NCBI RefSeq assembly: GCF_000219625.1
Contig: NC_018209.1
Coordinates: 372,001 to 436,000 of the forward strand
Origin: Zymoseptoria tritici IPO323
Lineage: Eukaryota > Ascomycota > Dothideomycetes > Mycosphaerellales > Mycosphaerellaceae
DNA length: 64,000 nucleotides
Direction: 5' to 3'
Position 1 is the stretch's first letter, and the number at the start of each line of letters is the position of its first letter. Positions 1-10,309 of this stretch are shown piece after piece. A program made the position numbers and the translations under genes. The notes beneath the pieces were generated by a model, which had not been told where the DNA came from, searched no databases, and worked only from the letters and a program-made list of their open reading frames with translations.

Positions 1-940
1 AGACCAAGGAAGAAAGCTCTCGAAGACACTCAAGAACCGCTGGCGTGTCGCCGAACTTTTTCCGAAGGAGCCTACTTAGCATAGAAAGGAGGACGGCGCA
101 AAGCGTTCGTCGGTCGTCCAGCTTGTTCTCAGCATTGAGCTGATCTAACAAGAAGTGAGGTAGGCATTCTATCATGTAGTCTCGTGGAGTTCCCACTGGA
201 GTACCACTGCAAGCTTCTTCTTCATTGTGAGTGGCAGTCTCCTTGACAACGGACTGCTCTGCAATCAACGGTGCCGCCGCCACCAGGATGACAGACGCTG
301 CTTCAGCATCAGTGCTGACACTCGCAATACGCTGCGCATTCCTTTCTGCTGCAAGACTGCCAGTTGAGAAGCCTGGAGGCCACGGCGGATTGGGGTAAGG
401 ATCAGGCATGGCATCCGCAAGCAATTTCTCGATGAACCAAAAGAACGAACCGATGAATCCGTGTGGTTCTGGGTCCATCCCAAGACCAGGCTCATGGCTA
501 AGCGGTGGGCGGAAAGTCACTCCTGAAAGCTCAATATCATTGCGGGCTTGTAGGATAGTGCGGCACAGCATTGGATCTGGCGGAAATAGGAGGACGTACT
601 GAACCCGAAGCTTGGCAGCAGCCCGGTAGGCGCGCTGGAATCCCATCACAGTAGGGATATCAGAATTGCTGTCGATTCGAGCAAGCTCTTGACGTGGAGT
701 CTCGAGCGCGGTCATGAGCGCAGCTCGTCGAATGTCATGTTCGCGATCATTATGACTCTTGGCTGGATCTGACGCAGAGACCTCGAGGAGCATAGAAGTG
801 AACTCTGCGATGAGTTTTGGGTATCTCCGAGCGGCATGTTGACGCTGTTCGAGATGTTCGCGATATTGACGCTGATGTGGCGTTTCGATCCAGCCTGTGT
901 GCGGTGCGGAATCAGCGAGGCCGGGCAGAACGGGCGCCAT
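1..940 (-). CDS. Paralogue 1 of a tandem unknown family (3' end outside window)
   Basis: The frame is open from an ATG at 940 to the left edge, so at least 313 residues are present and the C-terminus is missing. I do not recognise the family. It is clearly related to the next two minus-strand genes. The N-terminal block (about residues 35-125) has the pattern EFTSMLLEV, then a charged stretch, then AYRAAAKLRVQYVLLFPPD. It matches EITAMLIDV and QFTAMLIRV blocks followed by YVRAAKHRAR and YVAAADARAR in the neighbours. A second block near the window edge (PHFLLDQLN to LRKKFGDTPAVLEC) matches PQFLIIQLN to LRCRFGETSAVSEC in paralogue 3. No signal peptide or membrane segment is obvious. The start is supported by an upstream block shared with the paralogues. 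Function unknown. Confidence 0.7.
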   Translation of the reverse strand, partial: MAPVLPGLADSAPHTGWIETPHQRQYREHLEQRQHAARRYPKLIAEFTSMLLEVSASDPAKSHNDREHDIRRAALMTALETPRQELARIDSNSDIPTVMGFQRAYRAAAKLRVQYVLLFPPDPMLCRTILQARNDIELSGVTFRPPLSHEPGLGMDPEPHGFIGSFFWFIEKLLADAMPDPYPNPPWPPGFSTGSLAAERNAQRIASVSTDAEAASVILVAAAPLIAEQSVVKETATHNEEEACSGTPVGTPRDYMIECLPHFLLDQLNAENKLDDRRTLCAVLLSMLSRLLRKKFGDTPAVLECLRELSSLV

Positions 941-1034
941 GGTGTCGAGAGTCGAAATGACGGATCATGCGCGGCAGTGACATGCAATGCGCAAATGAGG
1001 TACAGTTCGTGGTGGTGAGTGTTCTGTCGAAATT

Positions 1035-1102
1035 CTAGCTCATGCGTCAGTCAAACCAAGCGAAGTCACTAGCTCCATGCACTCTTTGCATGTGATCGCG
1101 CA
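1035..1102 (-). promoter_or_regulatory. Upstream block shared with paralogues 2 and 3
   Basis: About 95-160 bp upstream of the start of paralogue 1. On the + strand it contains GTCACTAGCTCCATGC, a short gap, then TTTGCATGTGA. The same two cores, in the same order, occur at the same distance from the start of paralogue 2 (4493-4560) and in weaker form before paralogue 3. It could be a promoter element or simply conserved 5' sequence from the duplication. Confidence 0.5.
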
Positions 1103-3021
1103 GCCGATGAATTTTGGGACTTCTTGCTCCTCAGAAATGTTTTCGAAAGGACTTTGGGAAATTTCGAGCCCGTAACAGCAGACAGACCATGATGGATTTA
1201 CCTCTCGTCATGCACTCTACACACTCCTCCCTCCAAGTCACCGCGCGGAAACACTTTCGTGGTTTACCCTGTACCACTCCCGGCCCAAACATCCTCCCGC
1301 TTGCCTGCTACTTTGGCTGGGCCCAAGAGATATTCAGCTGCGCGGGCCGTGGGTGTTTCGACAAAGCTGCGGTTGTGCTGGAAGTGGTCTGAGGCTTTTT
1401 CGGCCTGGAAAGTCGTGGGTGTCGTGGTCTGCATGGGCTATGCTTTGCTGGAATCAAGCAGCGATGAAAGAACGCATGAACAAGAAACACGCGAGGCACT
1501 TAATGGAAGCATGCTGGCGACGGCTGTGGGTATGGTGCCTCTTCGCGTCTGCCGCGTTGTTGTGCGGGTCGTATTTGCTGAAGATGGCGATCGTGCACAT
1601 TAACGAATGTGCTATACTGGCGCTTTCTCTTGCAGATCATGGAGTTTGAAATTCGCGTCAACCCTGCACCCGCCGAATCACAGAAAGAAGATGGTGGGCA
1701 AGAAGGAGAGAGAAGTTGGCCTCGGGGTGGTGGTTTGTATTCTTCTGCCTGAGGCAGAACATCCTGCTTAGTCATATGGGCGTATCCCTTCCGTCCTTCC
1801 ACTTGCCACTGTGCCTCTTCTCTTCTCAAACAACCTGGAGTCTCGTCACTCACGCACCCTTGACGCTTACAGGGCGAGTGATATCTTTCAGCTCACTCAG
1901 CTCACATAGAATGGACCGCATCAATAATCCGCCGCGGCAACCCATCGAGTGTGCTTCGATCTGGAGTTTTGTGTCGGATCCTTGAAGAGTACCAGGTAGT
2001 TCTTGATATGACCTTGTACGGAGATAAGCACCGCTGTGAGAGAGCAGATGTCCTTGTGGAACGTTCTGATGCCCATGCCGTCCTCAGAGCCAAAGGCCAG
2101 AGTTGCTTGGGAAACGGCATACCAATTTTCCGACATTTGAGCTTTCTACATCGGTGTGGCCAACTTTATGACAAGGTCGACAGAGCTTTCGCGTGACCCT
2201 CGCCGCCAGCGCTGCCGCCGCTGCTCTGGAGTCCCACTGTCCATGTCGCGTCTGTTGCGCCGTATGTAGGCTCCCCTCTTGACGAAACCTGGACACAAAA
2301 GACTGACGGACCGTATCAGTGCGAAAACAATTGCTAGATTTCTCAAGACGGCATACGCCTCGTTCATGAGAAGGGAGGTAAGGGTGGGACGCTATGGAAG
2401 CAGGTGAGGAGTGGCAAGAGGAGGAACCTGAAAGGACTATCATGCAATAAGACGACTTCGAACTTCGGACAGGTTGTCCATGCCGATTGGAGCGGGAACA
2501 TTTGAAATTGCTGCAGCATCGTCAGCCTGTAATGCTGATAATTCATCGTTCTCAACTACCGTGTGCGCTCCTGTGCCTTGTGCAGATTTATTGGTCTCTG
2601 TCCGCGCAATCCAATCCAATCTCGCCACCATTCTTTCAGCTCACGAGGGTCAAAGTTTGCTCGGATGATCTGTCCGCCTGTGCTCAACAACCTGAAGGCG
2701 TGGAGTTGCGATACAGGCAAGCACAGCACACTGATGTTTTGACAAGATGGAAATATCAGAACCGACATGGTGAGCTGTTCGCACTTTGTCTTATCGTGCC
2801 GCATACATTGTCTTATACGAGGCTACATCCTGTCGATCATAATTCGCAAGAGACTGACCTTTAATAGACCGATCTTTGTTTCAATGTCCCGGCGAACTTG
2901 AACAGCTCCTCTTCCCAATTCGTCCCGCCGATGGCCTTGCTCCGTGATGAATCTTCTTGACCCTGACGACCAGGCCGACTTTCTTACAATTCCCTTCATT
3001 CCTTGCTGGCCACCTCGCTTC
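1103..3021. other. Intergenic, no gene recognised
   Basis: Only short overlapping frames occur on both strands. None shows a recognisable domain or a convincing spliced continuation. I see no repeat or transposon feature. Confidence 0.5.
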
Positions 3022-4392
3022 TCAATCCCGCCACAAGTGGTCCCGGGCATTTAGCAATGTCGTATAGAACTCCAGATGACGAGCACCCTTAGAGCCAGGC
3101 CTGTTATTCCGAGGATTTCGCTCTTGGTACCGACCCATCGCCACCCAGCGTCCTAAGATCGCATCGTCCAGATTCTCGAGGAGAGCGTCGAAACGAGGGT
3201 CTTCGAAGATCACGGGCCCATACAGAGTGCGCACAGCGAGTGCCAATTCTGGGTACTTGCGAGCTGGCATTTGGGCCTCCCCCAATGCTGAGAAGTCCCG
3301 GGCATAAATCGGGTCCCCCCATTGACGAAGCTGGCTTCCTGCCTCATTGCTAGCATCTTTGTACTCAGTATGGAGGTCCTTTGGGCTCAGTGAGTTCAAG
3401 TATGCTAAGAATTCATCATCAGCGGGAAATGGCATTGTGTCCGGGCCTTGCGGCGGTTCCGATTGACTGAATATGGTGGGCTGTTCTGGCGGATCCTTGT
3501 GTTCGGCTCCAGCTGCGGAAAGCTGATGAGATAACAAAGCATCCAGTTCTGCGGCTTGCAACCGTAGAAGTTTGGCTTGAGCTTCCAGCTCGCTTATGTC
3601 GATCCAGAATTGTGACTGCGGTGAGCTGGTCGAGTCGTTCCATGATCGCGATGGTGGAGAAGCCGCCGCATCAGCCAACGTACCTCCGGCCGCGGATGCT
3701 GGGCTCCAGGACATTTGGCTCTCTGCTCCTGACCTAGTAGGCGACAAGCAGCTGTCGTGTTTCGCTTCAGCATTCCAATCCTGCTCACTGCCACTTGCGC
3801 TTGCATCTGAGTTGGAAGCAGGCGAGGTGTCCGACGGCTCTGGTGAGTAACCGTGGCGCCCCGCAGACAGTATTTCTGCAACTTCGAAGAGCATAATGTT
3901 GCCATCATTATAGACGTGGTGAACAACGGCAGGACCACGATGGGAGTTGAAGAAGCGGCCCGTCATGATGGGGCAGGCCACAACTTTCCGGATGGTGCGT
4001 AGCAGCTTCGTGTCGATGGGAAATGAGTTTTCGTTCCGAGCTCGGTGTTTGGCGGCACGGACGTATGTCTCCCAGTATGAGAGCAGAGTTGCGATGAAGG
4101 TAGTCCCGTCGATCCCCGAGAGCTGGCGATCAGGATCGAGGACATTGGACAGTGCACGTCGGGCGATCGGGCACCAGGCGTCTCGTGGGACATCAATGAG
4201 CATTGCGGTGATCTCAACAACGGTATCGTGCCATGCGCAGATTGCACGCTGTACTAGCTCAGGGATTGGTCGTTTCAGGACCATTGGTATTCGCAGATAA
4301 GCCAGAGCAGATGAAGTGGCAGGCTGACAGGACGGCGGGCTGTAGCCAGCTTCGTGGAGTGGCATCGGATGAGCTGGCAGGTGAGAAGCCAT
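3022..4392 (-). CDS. Paralogue 2 of the tandem unknown family
   Basis: Intronless, 456 residues from the ATG at 4392. The frame stays open upstream to 4611, but that stretch contains the block conserved as non-coding DNA in the other copies, so I place the start at 4392. The N-terminal block (about residues 45-135: RAICAWHDTVVEITAMLIDV, later YVRAAKHRARNENSFPIDTKLL) and the C-terminal block (FDALLENLDDAILGR, then EFYTTLLNARDHL) match paralogue 3. The middle is a long Ser/Pro/Ala/Gln-rich, probably disordered stretch with little similarity to the sisters. Function unknown. The pattern of conserved ends and a free-running middle suggests fast divergence after duplication. Confidence 0.7.
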   Translation of the reverse strand: MASHLPAHPMPLHEAGYSPPSCQPATSSALAYLRIPMVLKRPIPELVQRAICAWHDTVVEITAMLIDVPRDAWCPIARRALSNVLDPDRQLSGIDGTTFIATLLSYWETYVRAAKHRARNENSFPIDTKLLRTIRKVVACPIMTGRFFNSHRGPAVVHHVYNDGNIMLFEVAEILSAGRHGYSPEPSDTSPASNSDASASGSEQDWNAEAKHDSCLSPTRSGAESQMSWSPASAAGGTLADAAASPPSRSWNDSTSSPQSQFWIDISELEAQAKLLRLQAAELDALLSHQLSAAGAEHKDPPEQPTIFSQSEPPQGPDTMPFPADDEFLAYLNSLSPKDLHTEYKDASNEAGSQLRQWGDPIYARDFSALGEAQMPARKYPELALAVRTLYGPVIFEDPRFDALLENLDDAILGRWVAMGRYQERNPRNNRPGSKGARHLEFYTTLLNARDHLWRD

Positions 4393-4492
4393 GTCGTGAA
4401 GAGTGAGGAGAACAGACAAAGCGCAGCAGCAATATGCACTACGCAGAAGAAGTGATGTGTGAGGTGGTAGTGCGGGTACTTCAGCGAAAATG

Positions 4493-4560
4493 TAGTTCGT
4501 GCGTCGGTCGAGATCAGCTGAGTCACTAGCTCCATGCGCCGTTTGCATGTGACAGCGAGC
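4493..4560 (-). promoter_or_regulatory. Upstream block shared with paralogues 1 and 3
   Basis: Lies about 100-170 bp upstream of the chosen start of paralogue 2. Contains GTCACTAGCTCCATGC and TTTGCATGTGA, identical to the cores before paralogue 1, and shares a TGCGTC stretch just before them. Confidence 0.5.
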
Positions 4561-4941
4561 TGGCGTCGACGTAAAGCTACATCGTGAGAAGTAATGAGAT
4601 GAAGTAAACAAAGGAGCGACGAGCTCACCAAGAGACTAGAGTATATGTATGCAAGCGTCGTTCTTGACAGTATGTACAAGTCGAGGTCCACTTTCATGAA
4701 CTTCAACTCCTCATCGTGCCTGTGACGCTGTTCGATGTGAAAGCTAACCCTCGACAAGACGCCGGCTCTCGTGGTCTGTCGCCCATCTACTGGCCCGGAG
4801 TAATCTTTCGCCAGGGTACCTCTGGATCCGTCGATCGTCTCGCCAATCCTCTTGTGATGTTTCTCCTGGCGTTGCAATCATAGCCGTCGGAGAGAGCACA
4901 CTGTCTGTCTCGCTGCTCCCTCGCTCGCCTGCATCTATGCA

Positions 4942-6798
4942 CTACAACCACCGTGACGGAAGAGCATTTTGTGTCAAGATGTCTTCGACCCGCAACAGCG
5001 TCTGATAGAAGAGCAGGTGTCCATCATTTTCGGACTCGGATTCAGAGTCTGGATCGGCCGAATATCGACTCGATACCTCTTTGCGCCCTGCAATCGCATG
5101 GGTAAGATTCTCAAAAAGAATGTCGAATCGAGCATCGTGGCGAAGGTTGCGACCGTAATTTGTACGCACGTCTCTTGCCAGCTCCTTGAATTTCGACGAT
5201 GGCATTGTCCTCATGTCCTCGGCCAGGAAGTGATTGTAGTAGTCCTCGTTGCCCCAGAGGCGGAGCTGCTCACCCACCACGACACTGGCTCTGTGGTAAA
5301 GCTGATTCGCTTCTCGCAAAGTCATGTACGCCCAGTTCTTGGGCTCCACTGCTCTCGCTGGGGGTAACGGAGGCACTTGTAGCGCTGACACCGGTGAAGC
5401 GGTTTGCTCCACGATCACAGCTTCAGGCAGAGTGGCGTTAATCGCATGTGCTGTTGCTTGCACGGCTGACGAGGGGACAATACTCTCGCCCACCGTGGTT
5501 TCTTGAAGCACAGTCTCAGTCGTCCGCTCAGACTCCTGCACCACTTGTACTTCTGGAGAATGGGTTGTAGCCTCAAGTACGGTGTTCTCCGACAGCAAAG
5601 ACGGCACCACTTCCACACACTCGCTGACAGCTGAAGTTTCACCGAATCTGCACCGTAAAAGGTCAGGTAGCGCGTGACGTAGGACTGCGCTGATGGTCTC
5701 CAAGTGGCCACGGAGTTGAGGATGAGTGTTGAGCTGGATGATCAGAAACTGCGGGACACATTCTTCTAGGAAAGCCCGAGGGCCCTCAAGAAGCCTGTCT
5801 GGTGGAGTGATGACAGCTCCCAGCGGTGCAATGCTCAGAGTGGAAGAGCCAGGGAGATCGGCCGCCGTGGCTGGACTGGGAATCGATGCGGGAACATTGG
5901 TAATTTTGTCGTTCGTTGAATGAGGAGAGTCTTGAGGTCCAGCGGGGATGTCCGTCAGCAAGGAGGGAGTTGTAGCATCAATATGGATCGTGGAGGCATC
6001 AACTTCAAGCTCAGGCTGCTGTGTGATCGAGGACACTGTCTCCTCAACCGAGACGACTGTATCTCCTTCCGTATCGATGTGGGCTTCGGCGGTGACTGTG
6101 AGCGATGGTGCCGCAAGATCTGTAGGATCGGCCTCGATTTGAGTAGGAGTGTTCTCAAGATTCGATTCTAGCGTGATCGAAGGCGACACCTCCTGTGTTG
6201 GGGCCATAAGGAGAGGCGCAGCAGCCGGAGTGACTGTTACATCAATGCTCGGGAGAATTTGCGAAGTGACCGGCGTACTGTTCCGAAGCCTCATGGCGAT
6301 CTGGTAAAAGACCTCATTGAGCTCCTGGTGCTTTTCGGTCGTTCTATCGCGACCAACTGCTTGTGAGCTGTAGAATTCATTCGCTGTTCTACGGCTGAAG
6401 TAGGCTTCCCGAATTGTAGTGATCAAATTTGAATCAATCGGGATCCTGCGGGCAAATCTTGCTCTCGCGTCCGCAGCCGCAACATAAGACCGCTTGTACC
6501 GCAGGAGAAGAGCGACATGAGTATTGTCGTCAACACGGCAAAGGTCGCGGCGGGCGGATGCTAGCGCTGCGATCAAGCCATCACGGTGAATGTTGTCGGT
6601 GTCGTGGATGGTGGAGTGCGGCACTCTGATCAACATCGCAGTGAACTGCGCGGTGGCCTCGTGGTAAGCTCGAATGGCGTCTCGCACATCATCAGGAATG
6701 TCGACTGGTTGGCGTTGAAGCGCACCGACGCCGGATATTGGGGGCGAAAGTCGGCTCTGCATCATATGCGAGCCAATGGCTGGATGGACGGCCGCCAT
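4942..6798 (-). CDS. Paralogue 3 of the tandem unknown family
   Basis: Intronless, 618 residues, the longest of the three. The N-terminal block is RDAIRAYHEATAQFTAMLIR, then YVAAADARARFARRIPIDSN. The C-terminal block reads KFKELARDVRTNYGRN, then RFDILFENLTHAIAGR, then LLFYQTLLRVEDIL. Both match paralogue 2. The middle (roughly residues 175-490) is rich in Thr, Val, Ser, Glu and Pro and looks disordered. It contains a segment (PQFLIIQLN to RFGETSAVSEC) shared with paralogue 1. No catalytic motif, signal peptide or membrane helix is visible. The alignable ends show that this is one family of tandem duplicates. Function unknown. Confidence 0.75.
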   Translation of the reverse strand: MAAVHPAIGSHMMQSRLSPPISGVGALQRQPVDIPDDVRDAIRAYHEATAQFTAMLIRVPHSTIHDTDNIHRDGLIAALASARRDLCRVDDNTHVALLLRYKRSYVAAADARARFARRIPIDSNLITTIREAYFSRRTANEFYSSQAVGRDRTTEKHQELNEVFYQIAMRLRNSTPVTSQILPSIDVTVTPAAAPLLMAPTQEVSPSITLESNLENTPTQIEADPTDLAAPSLTVTAEAHIDTEGDTVVSVEETVSSITQQPELEVDASTIHIDATTPSLLTDIPAGPQDSPHSTNDKITNVPASIPSPATAADLPGSSTLSIAPLGAVITPPDRLLEGPRAFLEECVPQFLIIQLNTHPQLRGHLETISAVLRHALPDLLRCRFGETSAVSECVEVVPSLLSENTVLEATTHSPEVQVVQESERTTETVLQETTVGESIVPSSAVQATAHAINATLPEAVIVEQTASPVSALQVPPLPPARAVEPKNWAYMTLREANQLYHRASVVVGEQLRLWGNEDYYNHFLAEDMRTMPSSKFKELARDVRTNYGRNLRHDARFDILFENLTHAIAGRKEVSSRYSADPDSESESENDGHLLFYQTLLRVEDILTQNALPSRWL

Positions 6799-6869
6799 AT
6801 TGTCTGCGATGATGTGCAGAAGTACTGCGCAGACAAAATCAAGGAGGTGCGGTAGATGTTCAGTGAAGC

Positions 6870-6945
6870 TTCAGCTCGTTTGGTCCAAGAGTCGAGGTCA
6901 GCTGAGTCATTGGCCTGATTCGTCATTTTGCATGTGCCAGCGCAG
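6870..6945 (-). promoter_or_regulatory. Weaker copy of the shared upstream block
   Basis: Upstream of paralogue 3. GTCAGCTGAGTCATTGGCC is followed after a gap by TTTTGCATGTGCCAGCG. The order and distance to the ATG are like those in paralogues 1 and 2, but the identity is lower. Confidence 0.4.
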
Positions 6946-8620
6946 CTCTGTGAGGGAAAAGAGTGAATGAAGCGGCGATCCTGCGCCCTTTTTAGACATC
7001 AGGCTTGAGTCCGTGCTCGGTCGAGAGGATCAGAGCTGCGACGGATACTCTGGCTTTCTCGTACACTCGCTGAGCCTTCGGGCCTTGCAGGCGGCTCATC
7101 GCGTTGGTCGGTGCTATCGATCTGTGCAATCACAAGACAAACGCTATGCAGAAGTCAGTACTGACATGATCTTTGGCGCAGCTCTCAAGCTTGACAAGTT
7201 ACTTGTAGCCTCGTTCGGCTGGACGCAAGTACGCCATCATGTGCAGAAGCAACATCGGAGAGGCGGTTTGCTCTTCGTCATCGATATTCGACTTGGCAGA
7301 TACTGATGCAGTCTGGCCGCCAATGTCCCTCCATCGTCTGGTGAAACGAACGTCCGGGTGCTGTCTTGTGCGTGCCTTGAGGTCTGATCCAGTAGTGGCA
7401 GCGCTGCTCGTGCTGGCCTTCTTCTTCTGATCTCCACTGACCACCTGCTACATTCTCGCCGTCACTCCCTTTTATTAAGCATCTGCGGCTCTTGTCAGGC
7501 CATATGTCTTGCGGTGGCTGTTTTTTCAAGAAAGTGTCATGCTCTTCTTCCTGCAGCCTCGACTTGACGCCGAAGGCTTCTCTCCGGACTAACATGGCCG
7601 GTCCATCTTCTCCAGTGATCAGCTTCAATATGATCGTAGACTCGCGGATCCTCTCCGGTCTGATACGTGCAGCATGGCTTTATCAGCATGCTTCTTCCCG
7701 TCATTTCTGCGACTTCGGGATCGCCTGCGTATCTCAATCTTCCCGCCTCGAGCGACCTCTTCGTACCTGAAGATAGAAGCCCCCCTCGATTCGGTTTGTC
7801 AATCCATGATTCGGTGAAACACATCTGAATCTGAGAAGATACTTCCCTTCCTCACTTCGCTCATTTCTTGGGACCGACTTGACCTGGTGCGTACAGGTCC
7901 ACGAACCGGGGTGCCGTCGATCCGTTCTTTGCAAAACATGCATGAACCTGGGCAAGATACTTGCCTTCCTTGTCTCGCTGGCTTCACGGGGACTCTGGCA
8001 TGCACATATCTGATCTGATCGGCATCGTCATCTTGTAGTTTGCGTAAGCGAAGTTAAGATCGAGAGTTTGCCTACCTCACTTCGCTCGCCTTGCAGCTCC
8101 TCTCTTCCAGCCCGATAGTCTTCGGCCTCCTTCTACTCTCTCATACCCACAGCGTCGTCCTCATTCTCTCGGTCCCCGTTGAGTTCACGCGAGGGAGGCG
8201 GATGTAGCGGCGGTGTCTGGTACGGTCCTAGTTGTAATGTCAGAAGTGTGAACGCAAGAGTCAGTGCAGATCGAATTGCGGCTGGCAATGGCTACGGCGT
8301 GGTTTGGTCTGCTGTTGGCTCCTGCTGTTGTGAGTTGTCGAAATCTGAACTCGAAGCCGTTGACAAGATGAAGCAAAATTGCGGAACCACGGCGCTTGTC
8401 GCGGGGTTCTCGGTCAAGCGAATAGTTGCCTTGAGGCCCGGGCATGGACTTGAGTGAATGATTACTGTAATTTACAATCTATGCTGCTCGGTCCATCAGT
8501 CACGATCACCCGACCATAGTGCAACGACATACTGTATGTGCCATCCTGGCGATAAGGCTGAACTCTCGAGTCGACAGGACATTGCCCTGCCCCTGCTCCA
8601 GCAGCGATGCAAAACGTCTC
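6946..8620. other. Intergenic with no intact gene recognised
   Basis: Short frames only. It includes an imperfect duplication at 7.8-8.0 kb (listed separately). It could hold a decayed gene, but I cannot name one. Confidence 0.45.
7815..7985. repeat. Imperfect direct repeat, two units about 118 bp apart
   Basis: Unit 1 (7815-7867) and unit 2 (7931-7985) share the order AAACAyrC, CTGrr, AAGATACTT, CCTTCCT, TCGCT. A shorter third copy of the CCTxCCTCACTTCGCTCGC part is at 8068-8090. Read on the minus strand in one frame, the two main units give weakly similar peptides (for example QVHACF and QIQMCF) separated by stop codons, so this may be a decayed coding duplication. Confidence 0.35.
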
Positions 8621-9801
8621 TCAGATCCCACGATTGAACTCCACCAGGCCTCCTTCGCCACCCTGCTCCCAGAACTCCTTCTCAAGACTTGTCGCCTTCA
8701 CCGCCTGCCGCTGTGGGAAAGCAGCCAACGCCACCGGAAGAGCAAAGATACTCGTCGTCAAGATCAGACCAAGGTTGACAGGAAGCGTCAAACGAGGATT
8801 GCTTCTCAGCCACTCCATGCGCTGCAGGCGTACCAGGATGAGAGGCGGAAGAACCATGATCGGAGTTGCGTTCAGCACACGAGAGACAGCCGTCTCGCCC
8901 ACAGCAAGCGTAGCTGCCTTCTTACTCTTCCCAAGCGGCTCGAGAGCTTGATTCGCTTGCTCTCGCTTCGTCTTCGCCTCCTCTGATTCGCTCGGGTACA
9001 CATTAATCCCCTGCCGGATCTCCTCTCCTCGCATGAGGAACACATTCAGCACACCAGCACTTGCCACTGCAGCGAAAGGCACCAGTCTACCCAGCGTAAT
9101 TCTGGTGGCAGGACTGATGTTCTTCAAACGTGGCAGGATGGAGTTGAGACCCACTGCAACACCACAACTTGCTCCGACAGCCATGACATATGACTGTGCG
9201 ATGCTTGACATGGACATTGGTGTGCTCTTATTGGCATTGGAGAAATTGATGCCCACGTTGAGGGACTGGTTGGCAACCTGCCATGCGACGGTGCCCATAT
9301 TCGTCATTCCAGGCGTAAGCATGCCGGCTGTGACGACCAGATTGGACAAGACGAAGCATGACATCCGGAATGGTAGGAATACTGGTTCGCCGGTATCTGC
9401 GTTGCATCAGAATGAGTCGGCCGTCGGTTGGAGCTCAGTACGGACCTGGATGCAGTGTCGAGTCGACGATCTTCTTTGCTGTCCATAGCTCTGGTGTCAT
9501 GGATCGAATCGTGCCTTGTTTGTACTGAGTGACCAATGATTTGGCATTCTCCAGGGCGGCGTTGGAAGTGAACAGTGTTCTGCAAGACTGTGGTCAGCGC
9601 GAATCATCACTACAAATATCGTACTGTGCGGCTGACTGTCTCGACCTTGCGGTGAGGTACCATGGCCCATGAACACTGTCCAATTGTTTGTTCTCACCTC
9701 GGATCGGATATGTCTGCGGAGTGCTTCACCCGGCCCAGATAGGTGCTGAGATCATGCCGAGAAGCAGGCAGATCTCTGCTGCCGGGTAATGAGGCCGACA
9801 T
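8621..9801 (-). CDS. FSF1: Sideroflexin family mitochondrial carrier (FSF1-like)
   Basis: Three exons: 9698-9801, 9446-9579 and 8621-9396, giving 337 residues. The introns (118 and 49 bp) both start with GT, and both splice junctions restore family motifs. The N-terminus is the diagnostic SRHDLSTYLGRVKHSADI with DPRTLF, then ELWTAKKIVDSTLHPDTGEP and FRMSCFVLSNL. The body carries the hydrophobic segments and the GINV and VLNATPIMVLPPLI motifs typical of sideroflexins. Length matches the family (about 320-340). Animal members of the family move serine into mitochondria for one-carbon metabolism; the exact fungal substrate is less certain. The protein is predicted to sit in the mitochondrial inner membrane. 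No oddities. Confidence 0.92.
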
Positions 9802-10309
9802 GGCTTTGTGTGGATATGAGAGGTGGGAGAAGGAGGCAATGGAAGTGTGACTGATAGGGTGAGGTGCTGGCGGAATCTCGGCTAATCAAAGCGCGCTATC
9901 CCGTTGGCTTGGCATGGCCATCTTTTCATCTGAAGATTGGGACAAACACTCCCTCATCAATACAACATCAAAAGGTATCAGCTGCTCCCGCACAGCTGTG
10001 CGGGAGTCGATCAGCATCGTAAAGAGCACTTCATCCGCAAGCTGCTCGCCCTGAACCGTCTCTCACCGCGCTCGGTCTCGTTGTCTTTCGTCACAGATCT
10101 TGAGCAGGATGCACATTTGTGTATGAGACAAGATCGAATTTCTCCGGCGGTTTTTGAGTACGGGAAAGCTTGCTTGCCATAGCCCATCTCGTAATTAACC
10201 AGTTCGGAACAACCCTCGCAATCATGAAGGTGGCATTATGACAATATGTACACTATACATTATCGAACTCTCCAGCATAATAACGTCATGAAACAGACGT
10301 CCCTCCATT
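9802..10309. other. Intergenic between sideroflexin and membrane-protein gene
   Basis: No gene or RNA recognised. It holds the sideroflexin promoter on the left side and the 3' flank of the next gene on the right. Confidence 0.5.

Noticed and set aside
4393..4611. Upstream extension of paralogue 2 containing a hydrophobic, signal-like stretch
   Set aside because: The extension runs through the block that is conserved as non-coding DNA upstream of the other two paralogues, so the ATG at 4392 is preferred.
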